Shown here one piece after another: positions 38,887 to 46,994 of a DNA stretch of 64,000 bases (position 1 is the stretch's first letter; each line of letters starts with the position of its first letter). This stretch comes from Novipirellula aureliae. GTDB lineage: Bacteria > Planctomycetota > Planctomycetia > Pirellulales > Pirellulaceae. Position numbers and translations under genes: made by a program. The DNA lies in the NCBI RefSeq assembly GCF_007860185.1, contig NZ_SJPY01000001.1:519132-583131 (forward strand), in the 5' to 3' direction. Below the pieces are notes generated by a model. It was not told the origin of the DNA. It made no database searches and saw only the letters and a list, made by a program, of their open reading frames with translations.

Positions 38887-38960
38887 GCGATCGATGGGGG
38901 AAGGTAGGAGCGAAGGTGGTCACAAGGGTACGAGTGTTCTAAGTCAGCTCAGTTTTCCGG

Positions 38961-39157
38961 TAGGGGATCTTGGGAAAGATCCTTCAGTACTTGATTCTAC
39001 CGTAGTGGATCTTGTGAAAGATCCTTCAGTACTTCATTCTACCGTAGTGGATCTTGTGAAAGATCCTTCAGTACTTGATTCTACCGGCTAGTGGATCTTG
39101 GGAAAGATCCTTCAGTACTTCATTCTACCGTAGTGGATCTTCAACAAGATCCACTAC
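38961..39157. repeat. Tandem array of the GTAGTGGATCTT palindromic repeat (42-bp period)
   Basis: Four nearly identical units of 42-44 bases begin at about 38961, 39002, 39044 and 39086, each made of a GGATCTT...AAGATCC palindrome plus the linker TCAGTACTT(G/C)ATTCTACC. A fifth unit (39130-39157) is a perfect 12-bp inverted repeat, GTAGTGGATCTT-CAAC-AAGATCCACTAC. The array lies between fucI and the GH92 gene. The frame that runs through it only reflects the repeat. Confidence 0.93.
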
Positions 39158-39194
39158 GGCCATCCTCTATCCTTAGCTGTGCCAAAGCACGAGG

Positions 39195-41000
39195 CTATCG
39201 ATACAGCGGACCAAAGTTTTCACAAGCGCGGAAATCCGCACCTTCCAATTGATCGGTGCCGAAAGCATTCCATGTGCTCGGACGGAACACGCGGCCACTG
39301 TCGACGTTATGCATGTAGACAGGGATGCGAAGGATCGAAGCCAAGGTGATGAACAAGTGTCCGACGTGACCGGCAGTCATCACACAGTGGTTTGCACCCC
39401 AATGGTTCATCACTTCATAGGTCGATGTGAATGCGCCGCGACCGGTCACGATCGGTGCGAACCATGTCGTCGGCCAAGTCGGGTTGGTGCGCTGGTCGAG
39501 TGTGTCATGGACTTGCTCGGGCAATTCGACGGTATAACCTTCAGCGATTTGCAAAGCTGGGCCCAAGCCGTCGACCAAGTTGATCCGCGTCATGGTGGCC
39601 TTCATGCCGCCTCGTGTTTTGTACCGTGAACTCATGCCACCACCGAGGAAGTATTCGGTGATCGATGGATGCCACGTGGTCGCCTGCAAACATTTCTCGA
39701 CTTCAACATCCTCGATTTCCCAGAATGGTTTCATCGTTGGTGTGCCATCGGCATCGGTCTGCTGACCCGTACCGTCCAAGGTTGCGGGGCCCGAATTGAT
39801 CAAGTGCAGCAGCCCATCGCTTCCCGCACCTTCCAATTGGTAACCATCGCATGCCGAAGCGACCGCATCGGGACTCCAGTAGGTTCGCAAGTCGGCGAAC
39901 ACCTGAGCCGTGTTGGTCAGTAAATTTCCGAACAACATGGTGGCTGCGTTCAATGCATCGTTTTCCGTCGCGACGATATAGGGAGCGCGTTTTCCATTCC
40001 AGTCAAATGACGTGTTCAGGATCGCTTCCATGAAGTCACCGTTCGGGAAATGGTCTGTCCATTGGCGTTGACCTTGGAACCCTGACGCGATCGCTTGGTG
40101 CCCGTGTGCTTGTTCCTGCAAGCCCATTTCAGCCAACTTGGGGTTGCCCACCATTAGGTCACGAGCGATCAGCGACATTTTGACGCAGTCCGACCATTCA
40201 CTATCGAGCTGTTCACGGGATCGCCGCGTTTCGTCACTGTTGTAGTCGTCGCCTTCGGGACAATGTTCTTTGACCCAAGCCAAAGCTTTTTCATATTCAT
40301 CCTGATCGAATTGGCCCTTTTTCATTCGCCCAGCGAACTCGCTCATGTCGATGTCTTCGACCCGCATGCCGAGATACTTTTCCCAGAACCGATAGTCGAC
40401 CATTGAACCGGCGATGCCCATCGATGTACCACCCATCGAAAGGTATGCCTTTCCACGCATCAATGCAGCGGCTAAACCGCAACGAGCGAAGTCCAAGATT
40501 TTCCCCTGCACGTCCGCTGGCATGTTCGCATCGCCAGCGTCCTGGACGTCTCGCCCGTAGATTCCGAACGCAGGAAGTCCTTTTTGACTATGACCGGCCA
40601 ACACCGCCGCCAAATACACAGCCCCGGGACGTTCGGTACCGTTGAATCCAAACACCGCCTTGGGCCGCAATGGATCCATGTCCATGGTTTCCGATCCATA
40701 ACACCAGCAAGGGGTGACCGTCAGCGAGACGCCAACGTTTTCGCGGCGAAACTTGTTCTCGCATGCGGCGGCCTCGGCGACGCCACCGATGCAAGTGTCC
40801 GCAATCACACATTCGACCGAATCGCCGTTGGGATAGCGAAGGTTGCTTGTGATCAGCTCAGCAACTCGCTTCGCTAAGTTCATCGTTTGATCTTCAAGCG
40901 ATTCGCGAACACCGCCCTGCCGTCCGTCGATGGTCGGTCGGATGCCAATCTTGGGTAAGTCGCCTTGCCAGACGGTGGGTGAAGTTTGGTTGTGGTCCAT
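39195..41000 (-). CDS. fucI: L-fucose isomerase
   Basis: 601 residues from the ATG at 41000 (the frame is open for 34 more codons, without family sequence). The family start [18 protein letters not shown] is intact. The metal-binding Glu in N-G-D-F-M-E-A, Asp in T-E-N-D-A-L-N-A and His in V-M-T-A-G-H-V-G-H are all present. Converts L-fucose to L-fuculose (and D-arabinose to ribulose) in the cytoplasm. Length fits the E. coli enzyme (591). It heads the minus-strand group with GH92, permease and ROK kinase, though the repeat array separates it from GH92. An aldolase is not in the window. Confidence 0.95.
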   Translation of the reverse strand: MDHNQTSPTVWQGDLPKIGIRPTIDGRQGGVRESLEDQTMNLAKRVAELITSNLRYPNGDSVECVIADTCIGGVAEAAACENKFRRENVGVSLTVTPCWCYGSETMDMDPLRPKAVFGFNGTERPGAVYLAAVLAGHSQKGLPAFGIYGRDVQDAGDANMPADVQGKILDFARCGLAAALMRGKAYLSMGGTSMGIAGSMVDYRFWEKYLGMRVEDIDMSEFAGRMKKGQFDQDEYEKALAWVKEHCPEGDDYNSDETRRSREQLDSEWSDCVKMSLIARDLMVGNPKLAEMGLQEQAHGHQAIASGFQGQRQWTDHFPNGDFMEAILNTSFDWNGKRAPYIVATENDALNAATMLFGNLLTNTAQVFADLRTYWSPDAVASACDGYQLEGAGSDGLLHLINSGPATLDGTGQQTDADGTPTMKPFWEIEDVEVEKCLQATTWHPSITEYFLGGGMSSRYKTRGGMKATMTRINLVDGLGPALQIAEGYTVELPEQVHDTLDQRTNPTWPTTWFAPIVTGRGAFTSTYEVMNHWGANHCVMTAGHVGHLFITLASILRIPVYMHNVDSGRVFRPSTWNAFGTDQLEGADFRACENFGPLYR

Positions 41001-41578
41001 AACTACTATTCCGAGGATACGTGGGGGGAGAGAGAAAGAACCAGCTCGCATCTCGTGTTCGAAGAAAGGAACTAATTGCGACGCCAGTCCGCCAGCAAAC
41101 AAGATAGCATAAAGAAGAGGGCGACACTATCAATAGTGATTCGCGACGCAGCGGTAACTTTCTGCGACAAGCTGCTGCTTTGTCACCGCTTGATTTTAGG
41201 CTTGGCCAAAGTGTGGCTGCGGCATCTTGCCTCAGTAAGCTGCGACTGGAGGCCACAGCCACGAAAAACTCTTATCCTTATTCTATTCTTCGTTGTGACA
41301 ACGCACTCGATGCGATGCTGCTGACTCGAAGAGTGTTTCTCCACGATCCTTCTTTTTGAGGTAGCCGATCCCGCCAAAGATTGGATCGCCGTAATGAGTG
41401 ATCGAGTATGTCAATCCGCGCGTCTTGGGTTTGAGGGGGGAGGCCAGTTTGGGCTTGTACCTGGTTCGACATGGGCTAGTTTGGTGTCCCCTACCGTGGC
41501 TTCCAGTCTATCGCTCCGTCGGATAGGTTAGATGCACGAGAAACCGTTCGACGATTCACTTAAACCATCGCATGCTTC
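41001..41578. other. Gene-free stretch between fucI and aroE
   Basis: 578 bases between divergent genes. No frame resembles a protein, and no repeat of the families described elsewhere was seen. It should hold the promoters of fucI and aroE, but no clear -35/-10 pair stood out. Confidence 0.5.
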
Positions 41579-42436
41579 ATGACAAACATTGACGCCAAGA
41601 CTACCGTTTGTGCCCTGTTTGGGCATCCCGTTGGTCACTCGCTTTCGCCAGCCATTCACAACGCAGCATTCAACCATCTCGATTTGCCAATGGTTTACGT
41701 TGCCCATGACGTCGAACCGGGGCAAGTCGGCAAGGCACTCGATGGTGTGCGAGCAATGGGATATCGCGGCTTGTCGGTAACCATTCCGCACAAGGTCGAA
41801 GCAATGCAAAGTGTCGATGAAGTCGATCCGACCGCCGCTGGAATCGGTTGTATCAATACTGTCGTCAACGAGGGTGGGCACTTAAAAGGATACAACTCCG
41901 ACGGACTCGGTGCCCTCAACGCTCTTCGTGACGCCGGTGCTGACCCCGAAGGAAAAAAAGTCGTGGTACTCGGATCGGGAGGGGCTGCACGTGCGATTGC
42001 CGTTACCTTGGCCTGTGAAGCCAAGCCCAATGAATTAGTTATCATGGGCGTCAAGCCGGATGAACTTGAGCAACTGGTTCATGACGCATCGCAGCGCGGC
42101 AACACGTCGGTGCGGGGATGTCCACTTAACGATGACTCACTGAAACAGGAAATCGTCGCTGCCGACGTTGTCATGCACTGCTCTCCGATTGGAATGCATC
42201 CCAACGAGGATGCATCGCTCGTTCCTGTAGAACTATTGAGAGAGGGGCTGGTGGTTTTTGATGCCGTCTATAACCCTCGTCAAACTCGTCTATTGAAAGA
42301 GACGATTGCTGCAGGTGGGATCGCCATCGAAGGCATCGAGATGTTTCTCGGTCAAGCGTACGTGCAATTCGAGTTGTGGACGGGGCAAAAGGCACCGCGA
42401 GATGTCATGCGCCAAGTGGTTGAGGCAAACCTATGA
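41579..42436 (+). CDS. aroE: Shikimate dehydrogenase
   Basis: 285 residues. The shikimate site is shown by F-G-H-P-V-G-H-S-L-S-P at the N-terminus and S-V-T-I-P-H-K with the catalytic Lys. The NADP-binding Rossmann motif is V-L-G-S-G-G-A-A-R-A-I, and N-S-D-G supplies the catalytic Asp. Reduces 3-dehydroshikimate to shikimate in aromatic amino acid synthesis. The stop overlaps the start of aroK (ATGA at 42433-42436), so the two successive pathway enzymes are coupled. Confidence 0.95.
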   Translation: MTNIDAKTTVCALFGHPVGHSLSPAIHNAAFNHLDLPMVYVAHDVEPGQVGKALDGVRAMGYRGLSVTIPHKVEAMQSVDEVDPTAAGIGCINTVVNEGGHLKGYNSDGLGALNALRDAGADPEGKKVVVLGSGGAARAIAVTLACEAKPNELVIMGVKPDELEQLVHDASQRGNTSVRGCPLNDDSLKQEIVAADVVMHCSPIGMHPNEDASLVPVELLREGLVVFDAVYNPRQTRLLKETIAAGGIAIEGIEMFLGQAYVQFELWTGQKAPRDVMRQVVEANL

Positions 42437-42948
42437 ATGGCAAACCAATGAATGTTATCCTTGTTGGCTATCGTGGAACTGGTAAAAGCGAAGTCGGCCG
42501 ATTGCTTGCGGGAAAGCTCGGTTTGACCGTCGTCAGTCTTGATGCGGAACTGGTCAAGAAAGCAGGCAAAGCTGTTCCTGAAATCGTTGCTGAGCGAGGT
42601 TGGCCAGGGTTTCGAGATTTAGAAGAAGAGATCGTGCGACAATTTGCCGCTCAGCAAGACCAAGTGATCGATTGCGGTGGTGGGGTGATCGAACGCGAAG
42701 CTAATTTTGAACCGCTTCGTAATGCGGGAATCGTCATTTGGCTGAAAGCCAAGCCCGAGACGATCGTCAACCGGATCGGCGGTGATGACCAACGTCCATC
42801 ACTGACCGGCACGAGTAGCTTTACCGACGAAGTGGTTGAGGTCCTACGCAGACGAACACCGCTGTACCAGCGGATTGCTCATCACGAAATCGACACCGAC
42901 AACGTGATGCCAGCGAAGATCGCTGATGAAATCGTTGATTTGATCTGA
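42433..42948 (+). CDS. aroK: Shikimate kinase
   Basis: 171 residues, the normal length. P-loop G-Y-R-G-T-G-K-S near residue 12, the shikimate-binding F-R-D-L-E-E and D-C-G-G-G-V-I segments, and the lid region with R-x-x-P-S-L-T. Phosphorylates shikimate, the step after AroE. The ATG at 42433 overlaps the aroE stop; a second ATG at 42448 is possible. Confidence 0.94.
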   Translation: MNGKPMNVILVGYRGTGKSEVGRLLAGKLGLTVVSLDAELVKKAGKAVPEIVAERGWPGFRDLEEEIVRQFAAQQDQVIDCGGGVIEREANFEPLRNAGIVIWLKAKPETIVNRIGGDDQRPSLTGTSSFTDEVVEVLRRRTPLYQRIAHHEIDTDNVMPAKIADEIVDLI

Positions 42949-43676
42949 CCAGTCGGCGCTTGGCCAAGAGACTCATTTGTCGGTCCCGGAACCAGGACCT
43001 CTCGACCAGAACACGGGAGCTCAAGAGCGGGCTCTGCTGGGAAGCAAGCTGAGCGCCGAGTCAAGCCAGGACCGAAGGGTCTACGTCGATCGATGGACCG
43101 GCGTGGACTTAAGAAAAACGGAGTGAGTTTCACAGGGGCGTTTTTCCGGCTTCCGTCCGGCTTGTCCGGGCGGAGCAACAGGTGGCAGCTACCATGAACG
43201 CAAAATTCCGCGCTCGCCCCACCCCCATGAATCGCCTCCGGCGATTCATGGGGGTGGGGCGAATTTCTTTCGGGCGTACGGTTTGTAGCCGCCACTTGTT
43301 TCCTCCGCCGAGACAAGCTCGACGGAAGGATGTTTCACGTTTCAGAATCCCTTAAGTACACGCCATCCGGATTGGCTCCCCCCCCCCTGCGAAAAATCCC
43401 CCGAGGCTCTCGGGTAGGATAGACAAGAGCCGCAAAACGGTCATTATTTTTCACCAAAGGGAATAACCGCAATCAAGCTCGACTCCCGTTCACGCTGAAC
43501 CAAAACGGTGTCCGTTGGTGCTGCCGAAGCGGAAAGCGTCTCTTTCGAGCGGTGAAGCTTGAACAAAAGCGCGGAAGAGCCGATGCCCCATCGGCTCCTC
43601 CGCAACCAGATTCGCTACGATGATTCGTATAGCGTCTCTGGTATTCGGTGCACCATTTCCCTCGTGCTTGCGAATG
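42949..43676. other. Long gene-free stretch after aroK
   Basis: Over 700 bases with only short overlapping open frames on the minus strand (43473-43712) that contradict each other and match no family. It contains the perfect hairpin at 43215-43261, a small hairpin at 43576-43595 and poly-C (43380-43387). It may be decayed sequence. Confidence 0.5.
43215..43261. repeat. Perfect 22-bp inverted repeat with 3-base loop
   Basis: Arms 43215-43236 and 43240-43261 are exact reverse complements around TCC. The arm begins CGCCCCACCCCCATGAATCG, and the stem is very GC-rich. The plus strand continues AATTTCTTT, which is only a weak U-tract, so a terminator role is possible but not clear. Confidence 0.93.
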
Positions 43677-43743
43677 AGCCGTTTGAGCGTTAGCCACGGT
43701 TCGCGCAACCAATCACGGAACCGTGGCTAACGCCAAGACGGCT
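43677..43743. repeat. Palindromic element, AGCCGT...ACGGCT family, short copy
   Basis: Arms of about 26 bases (43677-43702 and 43718-43743) are reverse complements with about three mismatches. The arm ends share AGCCGT(t/c)tt/gG-CGTTAGC with the longer palindrome at 52531-52688, and both are followed by AATGAAT(a/c)ATC(t/c)GGGCTAG. The common ends and the shared flank mark them as two copies of one element. Confidence 0.85.
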
Positions 43744-43888
43744 AATGAATAATCTGGGCTAGGGACAGTATTTAACCCTAATGAATCTCTTAAAGATGCA
43801 CAAGGCTTTCTTGGTCGGATTTTCAAAATAGCAATCGGGAATTGCCCGATCGTGCAGGAGGGGGGGTGATCGCGACCGATGCGACTGC

Positions 43889-43920
43889 AAAAAAAACGCC
43901 ATCGATTGCTCGATGGCGTT
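43889..43920 (-). terminator. Intrinsic terminator after rpsA
   Basis: On the minus strand, an 11-bp perfect stem (plus-strand 43895-43905 and 43910-43920) with a 4-base loop is followed by eight U (plus-strand A 43889-43896). It ends transcription 31 bases after the rpsA stop. Confidence 0.9.
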
Positions 43921-43950
43921 TGGATGTTCAATCAGCAAAGAGGCGGGTGA

Positions 43951-45747
43951 TTATTCACCACCGGGGAACAGTGGTCCTTCGCCGCTTCCGAGTCCGCCCT
44001 TCAAGTCGCCTTCGATTGCCGACGCAGGGACTTCGTTCTCGGCCGCTTCGGCCGCCGCAGCGGCTTTCTCTTGATCCTCGTCCCATTCGACACGCTTGAG
44101 CGACAATCCGATCTTGCGTTCGCTGGTATCGACGCGAAGCACTTTCACTTCAATGTCATCGCCGACCTTGACGACTTCTTCCGGATCTTCAACTTTCTGA
44201 TCGGCAAGTTCGCTGATGTGAAGGAGTCCTTCGAGACCATCTTCGAGTCCGATAAAGACGCCGAAGTTGGTGATCTTGGTGACCTTGCCCTTGACCAATT
44301 GGCCGGGTTGGTACTTATCAGGAATGTCGCCATCCCATGGATCGTTATCAAGTTGTTTGAGTCCGAGTGCGATACGGCGACGTTCTTCGTCGACGCTGAG
44401 AACACGGCATGCCAGTTCTTGGCCCTTTTCGAGCATTTCGCTGGGGTGACCGATCTTTCGTGTCCACGACATATCGCTGACGTGAAGCAGTCCGTCGATG
44501 CCTTCTTCCAGTTCGATGAAGGCACCGTAGTTGGTCAAATTACGCACCTTGCCGGTAACGTCGGTCCCTTCGGGATAACGCTCGAGCACTTCGTCCCAAG
44601 GGTTCTTTTGGGTTTGTTTCATACCGAGCGACAACTGTTGGCCTTCGGGATCGACGCCAAGGATCTTGACTTCGATTTCGTCGCCGATGTTCACCAATTC
44701 GCTGGGGTGATTGACCCGCTTGGTCCAACTCATTTCGCTGATATGAACCAAGCCTTCGATGCCTGGTTCGAGTTTGACGAACGCACCGTAGCTCATCACG
44801 TTGACGACTTCGCCCTTGTGGTCGGTATTGACCGGGTATTTCTCTTCGATATTTTCCCATGGGTTGCGGTCTTTTTGCTTTAGACCGAGTGCAATCTTTT
44901 GCTTCTCGCGATCGATATGCAACACTTTGACTTCGATCTCTTGGTCGATCGAAACCATTTCGGTGGGATGTCCGATTCGTTCCCAAGCCATGTCGGTGAT
45001 GTGCAATAGTCCATCGATTCCCCCGAGATCAACAAAGGCACCGAAATCGGCGATATTCTTGACGACACCTTTGCGGATTTGGCCGACTTCGAGTTCCTTC
45101 ATCAAGTAGGTGCGATCTTCTTCGCGTTGTCGTTCGATCAACGAGCGGCGGCTGATGACGATGTTTCGCCGCGTGTCGTCGATTTTGAGGACTTCGGCTT
45201 GGATCACGCGACCGATGAAATCGCCGATATCGCCAGGGCGTCGGATATCGACTTGGCTGCCAGGAAGGAAGACGTGGATGACGCCAAGTTCGACCAGCAA
45301 GCCGCCCTTGATTTTTCGGACCACGGTGCCGGTGACCACTTGGCCCTCGGCAACTTTGTCCATCATCTCTTCCCATTCGATGATCTTTTCTGCTTTGCGC
45401 TTGCTCAGCGAGATCATGCCGTAGGGGTCGTCGGCGGCCCCAATTTCGTCCTCCATCTCCTCGATCAAGACTTTGACGGTATCGCCGACCTTGGGTGGGT
45501 GTTCGTCACCACTCCATTCGTCGAGACTAACCGTCCCTTCGCTCTTGAATCCGACGTCAATCAGCGCCCATTCATCATTGATTTCGACGATTTGCCCGTC
45601 GACGAGCTTTCCTTGGGCATAATCTTGTTGTTCGGCGGCGAGGGCTTCGAGCAGCAGCTCTTCCCCTTGATCCTCGGGGACCAAGAGTGCCAACTCGGCA
45701 AAAATATCGTCGTCTTCGAGGCTGCGAATGAGGTTACGGTTGACCAT
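43951..45747 (-). CDS. rpsA: 30S ribosomal protein S1
   Basis: 598 residues with six S1 RNA-binding repeats in a row; repeats 3 to 6 are the most regular, each with a G-x-V-x-x-(I/L)-x-x-(F/Y)-G-(A/V)-F core (for example G-V-V-K-N-I-A-D-F-G-A-F) and linkers such as L-G-L-K-Q. The first repeat is divergent, as usual for ribosome-bound S1. The tail is Ala/Glu-rich and ends G-G-L-G-S-G-E-G-P-L-F-P-G-G-E. Binds mRNA at the ribosome to aid initiation, which matters in genomes with few strong Shine-Dalgarno sites such as this one. Transcribed alone, with its own terminator. Confidence 0.95.
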   Translation of the reverse strand: MVNRNLIRSLEDDDIFAELALLVPEDQGEELLLEALAAEQQDYAQGKLVDGQIVEINDEWALIDVGFKSEGTVSLDEWSGDEHPPKVGDTVKVLIEEMEDEIGAADDPYGMISLSKRKAEKIIEWEEMMDKVAEGQVVTGTVVRKIKGGLLVELGVIHVFLPGSQVDIRRPGDIGDFIGRVIQAEVLKIDDTRRNIVISRRSLIERQREEDRTYLMKELEVGQIRKGVVKNIADFGAFVDLGGIDGLLHITDMAWERIGHPTEMVSIDQEIEVKVLHIDREKQKIALGLKQKDRNPWENIEEKYPVNTDHKGEVVNVMSYGAFVKLEPGIEGLVHISEMSWTKRVNHPSELVNIGDEIEVKILGVDPEGQQLSLGMKQTQKNPWDEVLERYPEGTDVTGKVRNLTNYGAFIELEEGIDGLLHVSDMSWTRKIGHPSEMLEKGQELACRVLSVDEERRRIALGLKQLDNDPWDGDIPDKYQPGQLVKGKVTKITNFGVFIGLEDGLEGLLHISELADQKVEDPEEVVKVGDDIEVKVLRVDTSERKIGLSLKRVEWDEDQEKAAAAAEAAENEVPASAIEGDLKGGLGSGEGPLFPGGE

Positions 45748-46264
45748 AAAATAAAACTACCAATGAGCTTCGTGATCATCATACCGCGAGACGTACGGCG
45801 GATCGATGCTCGGGGGGTTAGGGGGTACATCTGTCTCTGCTTTGCACACTGCAAAACGCATAGCTCGGTAACGTAACAAAGCAGCATTCTCGTCACAACG
45901 CCTTTCCAAGCTGTTTTCCCGCCTTTTTGCGGGAAAAAGTGAGTAATTGGGGTGGCAAAGACCGCGGAAGCAAAAATCACCCGGATATTTCGTCGCTCGG
46001 ATTCATTTGCAGGACCGGTTTGACTTTCACTTCGAACGCTCGCGGACGGCTAGGACGATATTCAATGGCTAGCATGAACCTGTCGGTGCACAGGGCTACC
46101 GGTCCAAAGCTTCCGCCGATGGAAATGGTTAGCAAAAAACGGCTCACGGCGTTGGCAACCCCGCTTCTTTGGCTATGCTTGTTCCCAAACGGGGTGCAAA
46201 CTCCCTTCAAAATCTAGCCCTTCGCAAAACTCTCAACTCTCACTCCCACGGCCCGCCCGCTTCC
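45748..46264. other. Divergent intergenic region between rpsA and rpiB
   Basis: 517 bases. A minus-strand frame of 77 codons (45977-46210) has moderately protein-like sequence at its end (E-Y-R-P-S-R-P-R-A-F-E-V-K-V-K-P) but no known family and a competing plus frame, so it is not called. A 7-bp palindrome TTTGCAC-A-CTGCAAA-like element lies near 45840-45854. Confidence 0.5.
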
Positions 46265-46744
46265 ATGACCGATACACTTGCTAATCCCACGCCCCTTCGC
46301 ATTGCCATTGGTGGCGACCATGCCGGTTTTCCGCTCAAAAAAATGATCGTCGAGCGATTCGGCAACGTCGCTGATTCCCTGGTCGATTGCGGTACGGCGA
46401 GTGAAGCAAGCTGCGATTATCCTGACTTTGCTATCGCAGTCGCCAAAGAACTACTCAGCGGCCGAGCCGACAAGGGCGTGATCGTTTGCGGTAGTGGTGT
46501 CGGTGTCAGCGTTGCGGCCAACAAAATCGCTGGTATCCGAGCCGCGATTTGTCACGATACCTACTCGGCCCACCAAGGCGTTGAGCATGACGATATGAAT
46601 GTGTTGTGCATCGGTGGTCGAGTGATCGGTCCCGAATTAGCCTTCGAAATCGTAGCCGCTTTTTTGAATGCCAAATACACCCCTGAAGACCGCCATGCAC
46701 GCCGGCTCGAAAAAGTAATCGCGATTGAGAAGAACGGGATCTAA
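46265..46744 (+). CDS. rpiB: Ribose-5-phosphate isomerase B
   Basis: 159 residues from the ATG at 46265 (an upstream in-frame ATG at 46169 adds non-family sequence). Family start I-A-I-G-G-D-H-A-G-F-P-L-K, the Y-P-D-F-A segment, and the catalytic Cys region V-I-V-C-G-S-G-V-G-V-S with the anion-binding loop. N-V-L-C-I-G-G-R-V-I-G follows. Interconverts ribose 5-phosphate and ribulose 5-phosphate in the pentose phosphate pathway; some members act on allose or galactose phosphates. Transcribed alone and followed by a GGATCTT palindrome. Confidence 0.94.
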   Translation: MTDTLANPTPLRIAIGGDHAGFPLKKMIVERFGNVADSLVDCGTASEASCDYPDFAIAVAKELLSGRADKGVIVCGSGVGVSVAANKIAGIRAAICHDTYSAHQGVEHDDMNVLCIGGRVIGPELAFEIVAAFLNAKYTPEDRHARRLEKVIAIEKNGI

Positions 46745-46795
46745 AGCGATGCTTCCGCCAGCGTCGTGCTATGTCAACATGATTGCTTAGGGAAG

Positions 46796-46822
46796 GGGGA
46801 TCTTGAACAAGATCCACTACCG
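46796..46822. repeat. Copy of the GTAGTGGATCTT palindromic repeat
   Basis: GGATCTT-GAAC-AAGATCC (46798-46815) is a perfect 7-bp palindrome and continues CACTACCGCC, matching the end of the units at 38961-39157 and 18988-19043. It lies 54 bases after the rpiB stop and may act as its terminator. Confidence 0.85.
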
Positions 46823-46994
46823 CCAAGCCTCATTCCTCGATGTAGCGCAGCACCCGTTGTGTCGATAGGTGAGAATTAATGTTCCCTAACGTCCGAGGCA
46901 GTCCGGAATTTGGTTGCATGAGCGCGACAATTCGCCACAATGAACGTTCGGTTCTGTTTTGTTTGCGATACCTCCGCCTCGGACGATTCGTGTC

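Noticed and set aside
38876-39091. Plus frame with repeated V-D-L-V-K-D-P-S-V-L
   Set aside because: It arises from the 42-bp tandem DNA repeat, whose unit length is divisible by three; no independent evidence for a protein.
38961-39157. Possible CRISPR array
   Set aside because: The units are contiguous near-identical repeats with no unique spacers and no cas genes nearby.
43473-43712. Small minus-strand genes between aroK and rpsA
   Set aside because: Three overlapping frames are equally open and none resembles a family; the region also carries hairpins and a palindromic element.
45977-46210. 77-codon minus-strand gene upstream of rpiB
   Set aside because: Sequence is partly protein-like, but a competing frame exists on the plus strand and there is no known family or start signal.
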